A program made the translations under genes and the position numbers. Positions 20,793 to 30,394 of a stretch of DNA of 64,000 nucleotides are shown in pieces (the stretch's first letter is position 1; each line of letters opens with the position of its first letter). The notes beneath the pieces are model-generated. The model made no database searches. It saw only the letters and a list, made by a program, of their open reading frames with translations, and was not told the DNA's origin. The DNA is from an uncultured Clostridia bacterium (GTDB taxonomy: Bacteria; Bacillota; Clostridia; Oscillospirales; Acutalibacteraceae), in the NCBI GenBank assembly GCA_947585745.1, contig CANPXF010000001.1:62001-126000 (forward strand), written 5' to 3'.

Positions 20793-22157
20793 GTGGGAAG
20801 AAAAATAGATATGACAAAGGGCAAGCTCGGCGGAAAAATTATCCGATACACAATTCCGCTTGCTGTAACAGGTATTTTACAACAGCTTTTTAACGCGGCG
20901 GACATAGCTGTCGTGGGGCAGTTTTCGGGAAAAGAGGCGATGGCGGCTGTAGGCAGTAACGCTCCCGTCATAGGAATATTAATAAACCTGTTTGTCGGAA
21001 TTTCGCTTGGCAGTAATGTAATTATCGCGAAATCCATAGGACAGGGCGACAAAAAGCAGGTTTCAAAGGCGGTACATACTTCCATTATCGTCGCGCTTAT
21101 AGGCGGTATTATCATTACAATACTGGGCGAGATATTCGCGCCGGAGGTTGTCAAGCTGTTACAAGTCCCCGACGAAGTGTTCCCGCTTTCCGTAAAATAT
21201 CTTAAAATATATCTTTTGGGAATGCCCGTAATTTTACTCTATAACTTTGAATCCGCTATTTTCAGAAGTTGCGGAAACACAAAAACACCGCTTATTGCGC
21301 TTGTTGTTTCGGGGGTTCTCAATGTAATTTTCAACCTCGGATTTGTTGCGGGCTTTGGTATGGACGTTGACGGAGTTGCCATTGCGACGGTTTTGGCAAA
21401 TACAATCAGCTCCGTAATCCTTTTCATCGCTTTGATGAAAACGGATTTGTCGGTTAAGGTTTCGTTACGGAAGCTGAGGATACATAAAAACGTTCTTGTC
21501 CAAATTTTAAAAATCGGGGTTCCCGCGGGCGTTCAGGGTATGATATTCTCATTCGCTAATATTATCATTCAGTCAGCCGTCAACAGCCTCGGCACAACGG
21601 TTATCGCGGCGTCGTCGGCGGCATTTAATCTCGAAATTTTCGCATACTATATTATGAATTCATTCGGTCAGGCTTGTACGACGTTTATAGGACAAAATTA
21701 CGGCGCGGGTAAAAACGAAAGATGTAAAAAAACCTTAAAGCTCTGCCTTTTGCAATGCGCCGTCGGCACCGTCACAATTTGTGTGCTTATATTGATTTTC
21801 TCAAAACAACTGCTCTCTGTATTCAATACGGACCCCGATGTAATATCCGTCGGCTGTGCCAGACTTTCGTACATTTTCTTCGCCTACATTTTCAGCATAT
21901 GGCAGGAGGTTCTCTCGGGATATCTGCGCGGATTCGGCGTGTCTTTTATTCCCGCGCTTTGCTCGGTTCTGGGAATATGCGGAATCCGATTGGTATGGAT
22001 TTTTACCGTATTCGGTATGTCGCCGACCTTTGATACAATTATGCAGGTTTACCCTTTAAGCCTCGGCATCACCGCATTATTGATTTTAATTGCCACAATA
22101 ATAATTAAACCGTCAAAAAGATACTTTGCAAGTAAAACGCCTGAAATTACAATCTAA
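20793..22157 (+). CDS. MATE-family efflux transporter
   Basis: MATE-like polytopic sequence. Start placed at GTG 20793 after GGAGG; the ATG at 20760 lies in the hairpin tail. Confidence 0.85.
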   Translation: MGRKIDMTKGKLGGKIIRYTIPLAVTGILQQLFNAADIAVVGQFSGKEAMAAVGSNAPVIGILINLFVGISLGSNVIIAKSIGQGDKKQVSKAVHTSIIVALIGGIIITILGEIFAPEVVKLLQVPDEVFPLSVKYLKIYLLGMPVILLYNFESAIFRSCGNTKTPLIALVVSGVLNVIFNLGFVAGFGMDVDGVAIATVLANTISSVILFIALMKTDLSVKVSLRKLRIHKNVLVQILKIGVPAGVQGMIFSFANIIIQSAVNSLGTTVIAASSAAFNLEIFAYYIMNSFGQACTTFIGQNYGAGKNERCKKTLKLCLLQCAVGTVTICVLILIFSKQLLSVFNTDPDVISVGCARLSYIFFAYIFSIWQEVLSGYLRGFGVSFIPALCSVLGICGIRLVWIFTVFGMSPTFDTIMQVYPLSLGITALLILIATIIIKPSKRYFASKTPEITI

Positions 22158-22221
22158 AAGCATTTAAAATTTGCTTATTTTATCCGTCATATAAATACGC
22201 AAAGGCAGGAGGTATTCAAAT

Positions 22222-22794
22222 ATGATTCTTGTGATTGACTGCTGTATAAGAGGAAAAAATTCCTCCACAAAAAAATTATATGAAAGTTATCTGAATACGC
22301 TTGAAAATAAAGATGACGTCGAGACATTATACCTATGCGAACAGCCGATAGCCCCGCTTGATGCTCGGACTCTTGAGCTTCGCGACAGGCTTATTGAACA
22401 AAAAAATTTCGGGCATAAAATATTCGGCTACGCAAGGCAGTTTCGTCACGCGGACGAGATAGTAATCGCCGCGCCGTATTGGGACCTTTCATTCCCTTCG
22501 CTCTTGAAAGTTTATTTTGAACAGGTTTCCGTCAGCGGAGTGACCTTCGGATATGAGAAAGACGAATGTGTCGGGTACTGCAAAGCAAAGCGTATGCTGT
22601 ATTTCACCACTTGCGGAGGTTACCTGAATCAGAAAAATCTCGCGTCTGAATACATTAAGGCTTTGGCTGAAATGTTTGGAATTTCAAATTTTTATGCTTA
22701 CGCCGTTGAGGGAATGGATATTGACCCGTCAAAAAGAGATGAAATACTAAAAAAAGGTATCGAGCGTATTATGTCCGAGATAAAAAACAATTAA
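22222..22794 (+). CDS. Flavodoxin-like NAD(P)H oxidoreductase (AzoR-like)
   Basis: 'ADEIVIAAPYWDLSFPSLLKVYFEQVSVSGVTFGYE' and 'LYFTTCGGYL'; RBS AGGAGG. Confidence 0.8.
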   Translation: MILVIDCCIRGKNSSTKKLYESYLNTLENKDDVETLYLCEQPIAPLDARTLELRDRLIEQKNFGHKIFGYARQFRHADEIVIAAPYWDLSFPSLLKVYFEQVSVSGVTFGYEKDECVGYCKAKRMLYFTTCGGYLNQKNLASEYIKALAEMFGISNFYAYAVEGMDIDPSKRDEILKKGIERIMSEIKNN

Positions 22795-22840
22795 AATCCG
22801 ATTTATAATTAAAGCTTTTTATGCGACAAACAAATAAATG

Positions 22841-22880
22841 AATTTATCCCCCCGATTTATTAAAATCGGAGGGATAAATT
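22841..22880. terminator. Bidirectional terminator between convergent genes
   Basis: AATTTATCCCcCCGATTT-tatt-AAAATCGGAGGGATAAATT. Confidence 0.8.
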
Positions 22881-22896
22881 ATTTTGGGAAATAGTG

Positions 22897-25482
22897 TTAT
22901 TTTGTATCAACGGTTTTTGCCTTGCTCCAGTCGGAATAAAGCTTTTTGCCCTTTACCGTTTGGTATGTGCGGATACGAACGTAGTAAGTCTTTTTAGACT
23001 TCAGATTTTTGATTTTCTTAGACGTAATATTATTATTTTTAACCTTAATTGTATCCGCTTTCTTAAAGCTCTTTTTAAGGCTGTACTCAATCTCATAACC
23101 CGAGGTCTGCTTTGTGTTTTTCTTCCACTTTACAACTATCGCTTTCTTTTTAGGTGTAATCTTTTTAAGCGCGGTACCTTTCGGATTTACTTTAAATGTC
23201 TTTGTTATTGTACCCGAATAACCGCCCTTACCTGTAATAATTACGGTAGCCGTACCGACTTTCTTGTTCCCCTTATAGCTTACCTTATAATCTCTTCCAA
23301 GCTTTAGAATCGTTTTGCCGTCGTTTACCGTTATTTTCTGAATAACAGCCTTGCCCGTATAGGATTTATCCTTTATACCAAGAACAGTAAATTTGCTTAT
23401 ATCCGCGCGGGGAGAAGGCATCAATTCGATATTATCCGTCGTCGGCTCTGCATTTTCTTCGTCGGGTAAGGTCGCGGGTGTTGTCGCCTCTGCGTTTTCC
23501 TCAGTCGGCTCGTTTTTATCTGTAGCAGGCTCTGTTTTTCCGTCTGTAGACTCGTTTTTATCTGTGGCAGGCTCTGTTTTTCCGTCTGTAGGCTCAACCG
23601 CCAATTGAGGATATTTTTCTGTGTTCGGCGGTACGGTATCATCACACGCCTCCCCGCTTGATGACGGCGCGGTTTCAGACGAACTGCTCGATTGTACCTC
23701 CGCAGGGTCTGTAACCGTCGGCTCTAAGCTTATGTCAGGCTCTTTGTTTTGCGGTGTTTGTTCGGAGGATTCCGAAATATCCGTTTCAAAATCAGTCGGA
23801 ATCACATCAAAATGGTTGTAGTAATTCGGCTCGGCATATTTCACATAAGGGCTTTCTTTTAAGACCTCTATCGCTTTCCAAACAATCTCTTTAGTCTTTT
23901 CCGTAAATTTTACATAGTAAATATTGTGCTCCGAGGAGCCGTGAGCCAAAAATCTTACCGATTCAATCTCAAAGTCGGAAAGTAACCCCTCAACCGTCGG
24001 ACCTCCTGTGTATAAACCGACAAGGACCGCTCCAAACTCGTAGCCCTCCTCCAATTCCTCTTTTGAGGGACCTGTCGGCTTGGTTGCCGTCGGAAACGTG
24101 CTTTCCGTTGTTTCGTCTGATGAGCCGTATTTTTTACTTATCCAGTTATCTCTCGCGTTAAGCAATGCGTCAAACATTTCCTCAAGCTGTTCGTCGGACG
24201 CGTTCTCATCGCCGAGTAATTTTTCAGCTTTTTCGTATTCTGTTATAAACGCTTTATACAGCTCCTCATCATTACAGCTCTCATCAATCTCGGAAGACGC
24301 TCCCGAAACAAGTCTTTTTAACTTCTCTCTCGCAGTCATAAACGGGGGTTCTACAGGAAGTGTGTTGTAATAATTCGGCTCGGCATATTTCACATAAGGG
24401 CTTTCTTTTAAAACATCTATCGCTTTCCAAACAATCTCTTTAGTCTTTTCCGTAAATTTTACATAGTAAATATTGTGCTCCGAGGAGCCGTGAGCCAAAA
24501 ATCTTACCGATTCAAGCTCAAAGTCGGAAAGCAACCCTTCAACCGTCGGACCGCCTGTGTATAAACCGACAAGAACCGCTCCGAACTCGTAGCCCTCCTC
24601 CAATTCGTCCTTTGAGGGACCTGTCGCGGGTTCTCTTGTCGCAGTTTCAGTCGGCTCCGTTACCTTAATCAAGTGAATTTTCGCCTGAAGTATTTCTGAA
24701 TACGCCGATTCAAACTGTTCATCCGTGGCATTGACGTCATCCAATAATCTAACTGCCTTTTCGTAAGCCGAGGTGTACGCTCTGTATGATTCCTCGGTGT
24801 AATCTTCCGCTTTAAAAAGTGAATAGTCCTTTACCTCATTCTCCAATCTGTATTTCGGACCGTCGTCGGGAATGTAATCAAACAAGTTCCAGTAATGGGG
24901 TTCTGCCGAATACACATCGGAGCTTGATTTGAGAACCTCTACAGCTTTCCAAACTATATCCTCCGTTTTCTCCTTAAATCTTACATAGAGAATTGAATTT
25001 TTCGGATTATCGTAAGGGTAAATACTCACCGACGAGATATCAAATTCGGACAGCAATGACTGAACCGTCAAATTGTCCGAGTTAAGCTCTGCAAGAACCG
25101 CTCCGAACTCGTAGCCCGCCATCCACTCGTCAGTCCTGGACCTTTTGCCTGTTTCACGGTCTACCGTAACCATACGAACCTTTTCGCCGAGCAAATCCAT
25201 ATACGCGTTTTCAAGCTCTTTGTCCGAGGCGTTTTCATCATTAAGTAATTTAACCGCGTTTTCGTATGCCGCGGTAAACAGTCTGTACGAACCGGGGGCA
25301 TAGTCCTTTTCATCGACGTTTGAACATTCAGATATAACCGTCGCCAGTATATCGCGCGCGTCGGTATAAACCGAAACGTCTTCTACACCGCCCGAAGCCG
25401 CGAAAACGCACGGAGCGCATCCAATCAATATCAGCGCCGATAATAATACGGCCGTAAATTTTTTCAGTGATTTTACGCTCAT
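22897..25482 (-). CDS. Secreted repeat protein: FIVAR-like helical segments alternating with S8-propeptide-like modules, C-terminal FN3-like domain
   Basis: Signal peptide; three modules 'GYEFGAVL...TVEGLLSDF...YYVKFTEKTKEIVWKAI(E/D)VLKESPYVKYAEPNYYN'; C-terminal 'SGYEIEYSLKKSFKKADTIKV...YYVRIRTYQTVKGKKLYSDWSKAKTV'. Confidence 0.75.
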   Translation of the reverse strand: MSVKSLKKFTAVLLSALILIGCAPCVFAASGGVEDVSVYTDARDILATVISECSNVDEKDYAPGSYRLFTAAYENAVKLLNDENASDKELENAYMDLLGEKVRMVTVDRETGKRSRTDEWMAGYEFGAVLAELNSDNLTVQSLLSEFDISSVSIYPYDNPKNSILYVRFKEKTEDIVWKAVEVLKSSSDVYSAEPHYWNLFDYIPDDGPKYRLENEVKDYSLFKAEDYTEESYRAYTSAYEKAVRLLDDVNATDEQFESAYSEILQAKIHLIKVTEPTETATREPATGPSKDELEEGYEFGAVLVGLYTGGPTVEGLLSDFELESVRFLAHGSSEHNIYYVKFTEKTKEIVWKAIDVLKESPYVKYAEPNYYNTLPVEPPFMTAREKLKRLVSGASSEIDESCNDEELYKAFITEYEKAEKLLGDENASDEQLEEMFDALLNARDNWISKKYGSSDETTESTFPTATKPTGPSKEELEEGYEFGAVLVGLYTGGPTVEGLLSDFEIESVRFLAHGSSEHNIYYVKFTEKTKEIVWKAIEVLKESPYVKYAEPNYYNHFDVIPTDFETDISESSEQTPQNKEPDISLEPTVTDPAEVQSSSSSETAPSSSGEACDDTVPPNTEKYPQLAVEPTDGKTEPATDKNESTDGKTEPATDKNEPTEENAEATTPATLPDEENAEPTTDNIELMPSPRADISKFTVLGIKDKSYTGKAVIQKITVNDGKTILKLGRDYKVSYKGNKKVGTATVIITGKGGYSGTITKTFKVNPKGTALKKITPKKKAIVVKWKKNTKQTSGYEIEYSLKKSFKKADTIKVKNNNITSKKIKNLKSKKTYYVRIRTYQTVKGKKLYSDWSKAKTVDTK

Positions 25483-25516
25483 TAAAACACATCTCCTTTC
25501 AGAATGAGCAATGATT

Positions 25517-26452
25517 TTATTTTGTAACCTTAACCTTTATTTTGAGGGTTTTAACCTTATTGACTAATATTTTCAGGGTAGTCGTACCCTTTTTCAGTCC
25601 TTTTATTTTTATTGTTTTTGAGGTTTTCTTTGAGGTAATCGCCGCGCGTTTTGTATTGGTGTATTTGTTATTGTACTCTGACGCTTTCCCCGTTAATTTC
25701 AACTTCTTTGTCTTTCCCTTTTTAACTTTTACAAAAGTCACCTTTTTGCCGTTTGAGGTAAGCTTCGGGTCGTCCTCAACCGTATAATTTAATCTCACCT
25801 CGAACGCCGACCCGTATATTGCCGTAACAGTCGCCTTGCCCTTTTGTCTGGCGGTAATTTTGCCGTTTTTCACGGATATAACCTTAGAATTTGATGATTT
25901 CCAACGCTTTACCTTGCTTTTGTTCGCTATCGGGATTTTCACCGTCTTTCCCGATTTGATTTTTATTCTCGAGGCGGTTGACCCCGATTTAACTGTAAAG
26001 CTGTGAAAATTATCAACAGAATAATCTCCTTTGCCCCAAAATATAATCGCGTCACTATCCGAAATATACTCCCCGAACAGCTCCATACTTAACGGATTCA
26101 AATCCTTCATTACAATTTCAATGCAATTATACTCATCGTCGTCACGCAAATTGACGCTCACAATATTACCAAGTACTATTTTGAAATATTCTTGTGAAAA
26201 TTCCATCGAGTTTCTGTTATTAATATAGTACAGGATTGTGTTTTCAAGCTCTTTAAGCTCCGAGCTCGTGTATGTAACACCGCGCTCCTGTTTTAGCATT
26301 TTCAGGTAATCGGTGTACCAATAATAATTCTTGTTCGGGTCGTTTTCGTCATATACGTTGAATTTTTCATCGCCTATGGTGAGAGCGGACGCGGAAACCG
26401 CGCCTGAAACTAAAATTGTGATAATCAAAAAAAGCGACATAAGTTTTTTCAT
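25517..26452 (-). CDS. Secreted protein with Ig-like (Big_2-like) and basic C-terminal module
   Basis: Signal peptide; 'SKVKRWKSSNSKVISVKNGKITARQKGKATVTA'; C-terminus 'IKGLKKGTTTLKILVNKVKTLKIKVKVTK'. Confidence 0.75.
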   Translation of the reverse strand: MKKLMSLFLIITILVSGAVSASALTIGDEKFNVYDENDPNKNYYWYTDYLKMLKQERGVTYTSSELKELENTILYYINNRNSMEFSQEYFKIVLGNIVSVNLRDDDEYNCIEIVMKDLNPLSMELFGEYISDSDAIIFWGKGDYSVDNFHSFTVKSGSTASRIKIKSGKTVKIPIANKSKVKRWKSSNSKVISVKNGKITARQKGKATVTAIYGSAFEVRLNYTVEDDPKLTSNGKKVTFVKVKKGKTKKLKLTGKASEYNNKYTNTKRAAITSKKTSKTIKIKGLKKGTTTLKILVNKVKTLKIKVKVTK

Positions 26453-26492
26453 AATTGCACCTTTTTACTGAATAAAGCTTTATTCAGCGTTA

Positions 26493-27299
26493 TTATAAAG
26501 TTGATACATAATACCGCCCTTTTTCATCGAGCGTTATTTTTGTTGTTATTGTCTGCGATGTTTTATCGGAGTAATTAGCGGTTATTTTTACAGTGCCTCC
26601 AAAGTACTTTGTATAGTCCTTTTCGGTTTTCAAAAGAGAGTTAATCTCCTTTGAGGCAAGGCGGTCGTTTTTTAGCGTAGAGGGTACCATAGTTATATCG
26701 GCAGTCAAATCCTCGGTCAATTTTTCGCAGTTTGGAATCCAGTTGACGACCTTATTTCCCTTGTACGGAATTTTTCCCTTTTTGAGAATTGACGCGCTCT
26801 CGCTGTAGAGAGAGCCGTTACCCGAACATTCTACGCTGTAGCTTGTGATTTTATCGCCCGAAATTTTAAAACTTATTGGCGACGGGACTATGACCGTTCG
26901 TTTTTCCACGGTATCGCCCGATTTGGGGTTTGCGGTATCGTCGAGAATCTCACGTCCGTTTGCGCCGCTGTAAACTACACGCTGTTTTTTCTTTTGGACA
27001 CCGTTTGAATCCTTTATCAGCGATTTTTTTGAGCCGACTGTCGCCTTGCTGTCCGCATTATCGAGAGCATACGCGGTAACGCTCAGACTTGTCTGACTGT
27101 CCGCGCCGAGGTTGAAAAGGTTTCCTATGCTGTCCGAAAACAAAACGATAAAAAGCGCAACGCATACCGCTGACGCGGACGTTGAAAGCGCCTTGATTTT
27201 ATTTTTTCTCTTTTTATAACGGACAAACAGCTCCTCCGCTCCGCGGGTAAAAGCATATTCGCCGAACTGGCTGTCTATCTGTAATCTTAAACTATTCAT
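26493..27299 (-). CDS. Putative transmembrane anti-sigma factor
   Basis: Cytoplasmic N-terminus, single TM 'ALSTSASAVCVALFIVLFS', extracytoplasmic domain; overlaps the ECF sigma gene by 8 nt. Confidence 0.6.
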   Translation of the reverse strand: MNSLRLQIDSQFGEYAFTRGAEELFVRYKKRKNKIKALSTSASAVCVALFIVLFSDSIGNLFNLGADSQTSLSVTAYALDNADSKATVGSKKSLIKDSNGVQKKKQRVVYSGANGREILDDTANPKSGDTVEKRTVIVPSPISFKISGDKITSYSVECSGNGSLYSESASILKKGKIPYKGNKVVNWIPNCEKLTEDLTADITMVPSTLKNDRLASKEINSLLKTEKDYTKYFGGTVKITANYSDKTSQTITTKITLDEKGRYYVSTL

Positions 27300-27789
27300 T
27301 ATTATCCTCCGTGAGGTAATCTTTCAGCTTAAATTTAGCCGTTCGCAACCGATAAGCAACATTCGGCACGGAGATTTTCAAAATCTTTGAAATCTCCTTA
27401 TGGGTAAGCTCCTGATAATAGTAAAGCACTACTACCTCTCTAAGCTCCACGGGCAACGCCTTAATTGCCTCGATTACACTAAGCCTGCTGTCGATATTTT
27501 CTTCGCTGTATGTATGTGAAAGGACGTCAACATCTTCCTTCGGGGTCTCAAAGGAGGATTTTTTCCTAAGTCTGTCCTTGCAGATGTTTATGGCTATGCG
27601 CGTCAGCCAGGTTTTGGCGCTTGAGCTTTTGTTAAAGCTGTGCAGTTTGCAAAGCGCCTTGTAGAAGGTCTCCTGTGTCGCGTCCTCCGCGAGCTGATAA
27701 TCTTTTAACATCATCGCGCAGACTCGGAAAATATTTTCTCTGTATTCGACATATGTCTTTTCAAACTCAACCATGGTTGTTTCTTTCAT
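27292..27789 (-). CDS. ECF-type RNA polymerase sigma factor
   Basis: 'DYQLAEDATQETFYKAL' and 'LREVVVLYYYQELTHKEISKILKISVPNVAYRLRTAK'. Start at MKETTMVEF preferred (GGGAG RBS); track ORF runs to 27819. Confidence 0.9.
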   Translation of the reverse strand: MKETTMVEFEKTYVEYRENIFRVCAMMLKDYQLAEDATQETFYKALCKLHSFNKSSSAKTWLTRIAINICKDRLRKKSSFETPKEDVDVLSHTYSEENIDSRLSVIEAIKALPVELREVVVLYYYQELTHKEISKILKISVPNVAYRLRTAKFKLKDYLTEDNNE

Positions 27790-28052
27790 ATCGACTCCCG
27801 CGTATTGACCCCCTTTCATAATATTAGACGGATAACTGATACAGTTTTATAGTACCATAAATAAAAAACTTAAAAACAAGAAATTTTTTCTGTCCGGTAA
27901 ATTTATAGGAACCCCCGATAAGCGTACTTTAATATCGTTCTTTTATTTAACAAACCTTTTCATATCACACTGCCTTAGTTAGCATCCGACCCTTTGCCGT
28001 AAACGGCATAGAGTCTGTCCCTTAATGTTATTTTTAATAGAAGATTTCATAC

Positions 28053-28874
28053 TTAAAAAATCTTTCTTGCCTTGATAACAAATGCTGTTGGGAGCATAAG
28101 CGCTTTTTTGCTGAAATCCGTATTTGCGATTTTGGCTTTCTCTCTGTCAGTTTCTTCAAATAGCCTCTCAATTACAAAGCCGTTATCAGCCAAAGCGTTA
28201 ATATATGTACTTAACATACGGTTTGAAAGCATAATTTCCTTATTGCTCATATCTGCAAGGTACCATTCTTCATCAAAGTAAGAATTGCTGAATATAAACT
28301 TATCGTTTTCAACAGACACGCATTTGTGTATTGGGTGCGACCAACCGAAAACAAATAAACCGCCCTTTTTAAGGTATGAATAAATGCGATTAAACGTTTT
28401 ATCTAAATCGGTTGTCCATCCAATGCCGTAAACCGAATATACCAAATCAAAATATTCTTTCGGCAAACCGCATTCGTCCTCCATTGGCGAACATACAAGA
28501 TTAGCGTTGACACCCGTTGACTTTAGATGTTCTTTTGTCCTTTTAATCTGATTAGGGGAAATATCAAGTCCCCACAAATCATTTGCTCCGCGCTTATTGA
28601 CATATTCCAACGAGCGTCCATTCCCGCAACCAATTTCAAGAACACTTTTATCACTTAAATCACCGAGCAGATTCAGCTTGTCCTCGGACGGCAAAAAACC
28701 TCCCCAAGAAGGCAGAGAGGTCGACCCTAAAAATTCACTGCCTATCGTATTCCAAAACTCTGTATTAGTTCTGTGCGCCTCATTCACGTTCATCTCTGTA
28801 TTAACCGCACGACTTAATACTCTGCCTGCAACAATATTGTTTTTTTGCGAGTCCGAACTTTTAACTTTTTTCAT
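28053..28874 (-). CDS. Class I SAM-dependent methyltransferase
   Basis: 'VLEIGCGNGRSLEYV' motif I; RBS AAGGAGG. Confidence 0.88.
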   Translation of the reverse strand: MKKVKSSDSQKNNIVAGRVLSRAVNTEMNVNEAHRTNTEFWNTIGSEFLGSTSLPSWGGFLPSEDKLNLLGDLSDKSVLEIGCGNGRSLEYVNKRGANDLWGLDISPNQIKRTKEHLKSTGVNANLVCSPMEDECGLPKEYFDLVYSVYGIGWTTDLDKTFNRIYSYLKKGGLFVFGWSHPIHKCVSVENDKFIFSNSYFDEEWYLADMSNKEIMLSNRMLSTYINALADNGFVIERLFEETDREKAKIANTDFSKKALMLPTAFVIKARKIF

Positions 28875-29062
28875 ATATCTTCCTCCTTATAATTTTATCT
28901 GCTCAAACTAATTTAAAATATTTATATTTTGTATTATACCATATATAAAAATAATGTAACACCGCAATTTGCACTTAAAGGGCATTATAAAAAGCGAACG
29001 TACCGTGTACGCTCGCCTTATTGTATTATTTTGTTGTAATATGTCAGCTTTAAATCGCATAT

Positions 29063-29167
29063 TATTTCAGACTGAATTTTACGCTTACGTCTGAACAGCC
29101 GACTGCTTTTTCAATGGCGGTCGGGGTCTCTATATACCCGAGCTTTGTGTAGCTGTAGGAGGTTTTA
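29063..29167 (-). pseudogene. 3' relic of an Ig-like gene paralogous to 32148..32810
   Basis: Translates as KTSYSYTKLGYIETPTAIEKAVGCSDVSVKFSLK*, aligning with KTSYSYTKLGYIENPSSLAKTVGNSKVRVKFTLK* of 32148..32810; 39 bp (29129-29167) identical. Confidence 0.8.
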
Positions 29168-30280
29168 TGCTTTGGCTTTCAGCCTTTTTTGGTTTATCTT
29201 TTTTACAGTCCAATTATATAACAGCACGAATATTACCGAAAAAATTATATCTGCTATAAATAGAATTACGCTATCAAAAACCATTTCTCTGTTGATAGCA
29301 GGAATAAACTCAAAAATTCTATGAATCTGTCTGGAAACAATAATTATGAGAGATATTATGATATCATGACATGCCATAAAAGCAAATGAATTTACACCGA
29401 AAAACTTTAAAAACTTTGACTTATTTATAAGCTGGGATATTAACAATACTGCTATCGTTCCTATAACTCCCGTTATGTATAACAAAATACCATTATTCAG
29501 TTTTCTGTCACCTATAGACACTATTCCGTTTCTAAAAGCAACAACCGAACAAACCACTGCCAAGATTATTACCGCAATCAGTATAATTATTGAATTAACC
29601 CGAATTTTTTTATCTTTCTTTTGTTCAAAAATAAATCTATTAAAATAAGGTTTTGCAAGGTTGCCTATAGCATAGAAACCTACTGAAAAAAAGGCAGAGC
29701 AAAGATTCCAAGGTAAAAAAGATGTATCTACAGGACAATAACTTGATTCAAGATACCAACCTAATATTCCTAAAACCGTTACAATAGCAATAATAAAAAA
29801 CTTGTTTTTTAATTTGGCAATAAAATAGTACATTATTTGAATTACCAGCAAACAAGTTATAAACCACAACGGACCATTTATTAACATAACATGTGCATAC
29901 TGAGCAATAAATATCTGAATGAAATTATTTATAATCGTTTGTATTGTATCAGTACCTATACCGGAATAAATATATCTAAGAACTATATACAAGAGAAATG
30001 AAAACAAACAGAAAACAAGATATGGACACACAATATGAATTAGCCTGGTCTTAATAAATGTCTTAAACGAGGTATATTTCTCCTGATTATAACAATAGCC
30101 CGAAATCAAAAAGAATAAAGGCATATGGAAAGAATAAATAATAACTTTTGCATTATAAAATTCACTCGCAAATGCAAAAACATGTCCCGCTATTACAAGT
30201 AATATTCCTATTCCCTTTGCTACATCAATCGCATCATTCCTTTTCCTTTTATTTGCCAATACTGCACTTGTCCCACTCAA
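29165..30280 (-). CDS. Acyltransferase-3-like membrane protein (TTG start)
   Basis: Multi-TM, 'RNDAIDVAKGIGILLVIAGHVF...YSFHMPLFFLISGYCY'. TTG start preceded by AGGGGTG. Confidence 0.85.
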   Translation of the reverse strand: MSGTSAVLANKRKRNDAIDVAKGIGILLVIAGHVFAFASEFYNAKVIIYSFHMPLFFLISGYCYNQEKYTSFKTFIKTRLIHIVCPYLVFCLFSFLLYIVLRYIYSGIGTDTIQTIINNFIQIFIAQYAHVMLINGPLWFITCLLVIQIMYYFIAKLKNKFFIIAIVTVLGILGWYLESSYCPVDTSFLPWNLCSAFFSVGFYAIGNLAKPYFNRFIFEQKKDKKIRVNSIIILIAVIILAVVCSVVAFRNGIVSIGDRKLNNGILLYITGVIGTIAVLLISQLINKSKFLKFFGVNSFAFMACHDIIISLIIIVSRQIHRIFEFIPAINREMVFDSVILFIADIIFSVIFVLLYNWTVKKINQKRLKAKA

Positions 30281-30369
30281 AAAAACACCCCTATATTTTT
30301 TGATTTTTATTTAATTTTTCTTTCCAAATATTCAAAATTATAATTTATCATCATTTTTGTAAGGCTTTT
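30280..30369. repeat. 90-bp direct repeat, copy A
   Basis: Matches 31580-31669 with 2 mismatches seen. Confidence 0.93.
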
Positions 30370-30394
30370 TATTATACATTATTTATACATCAGT

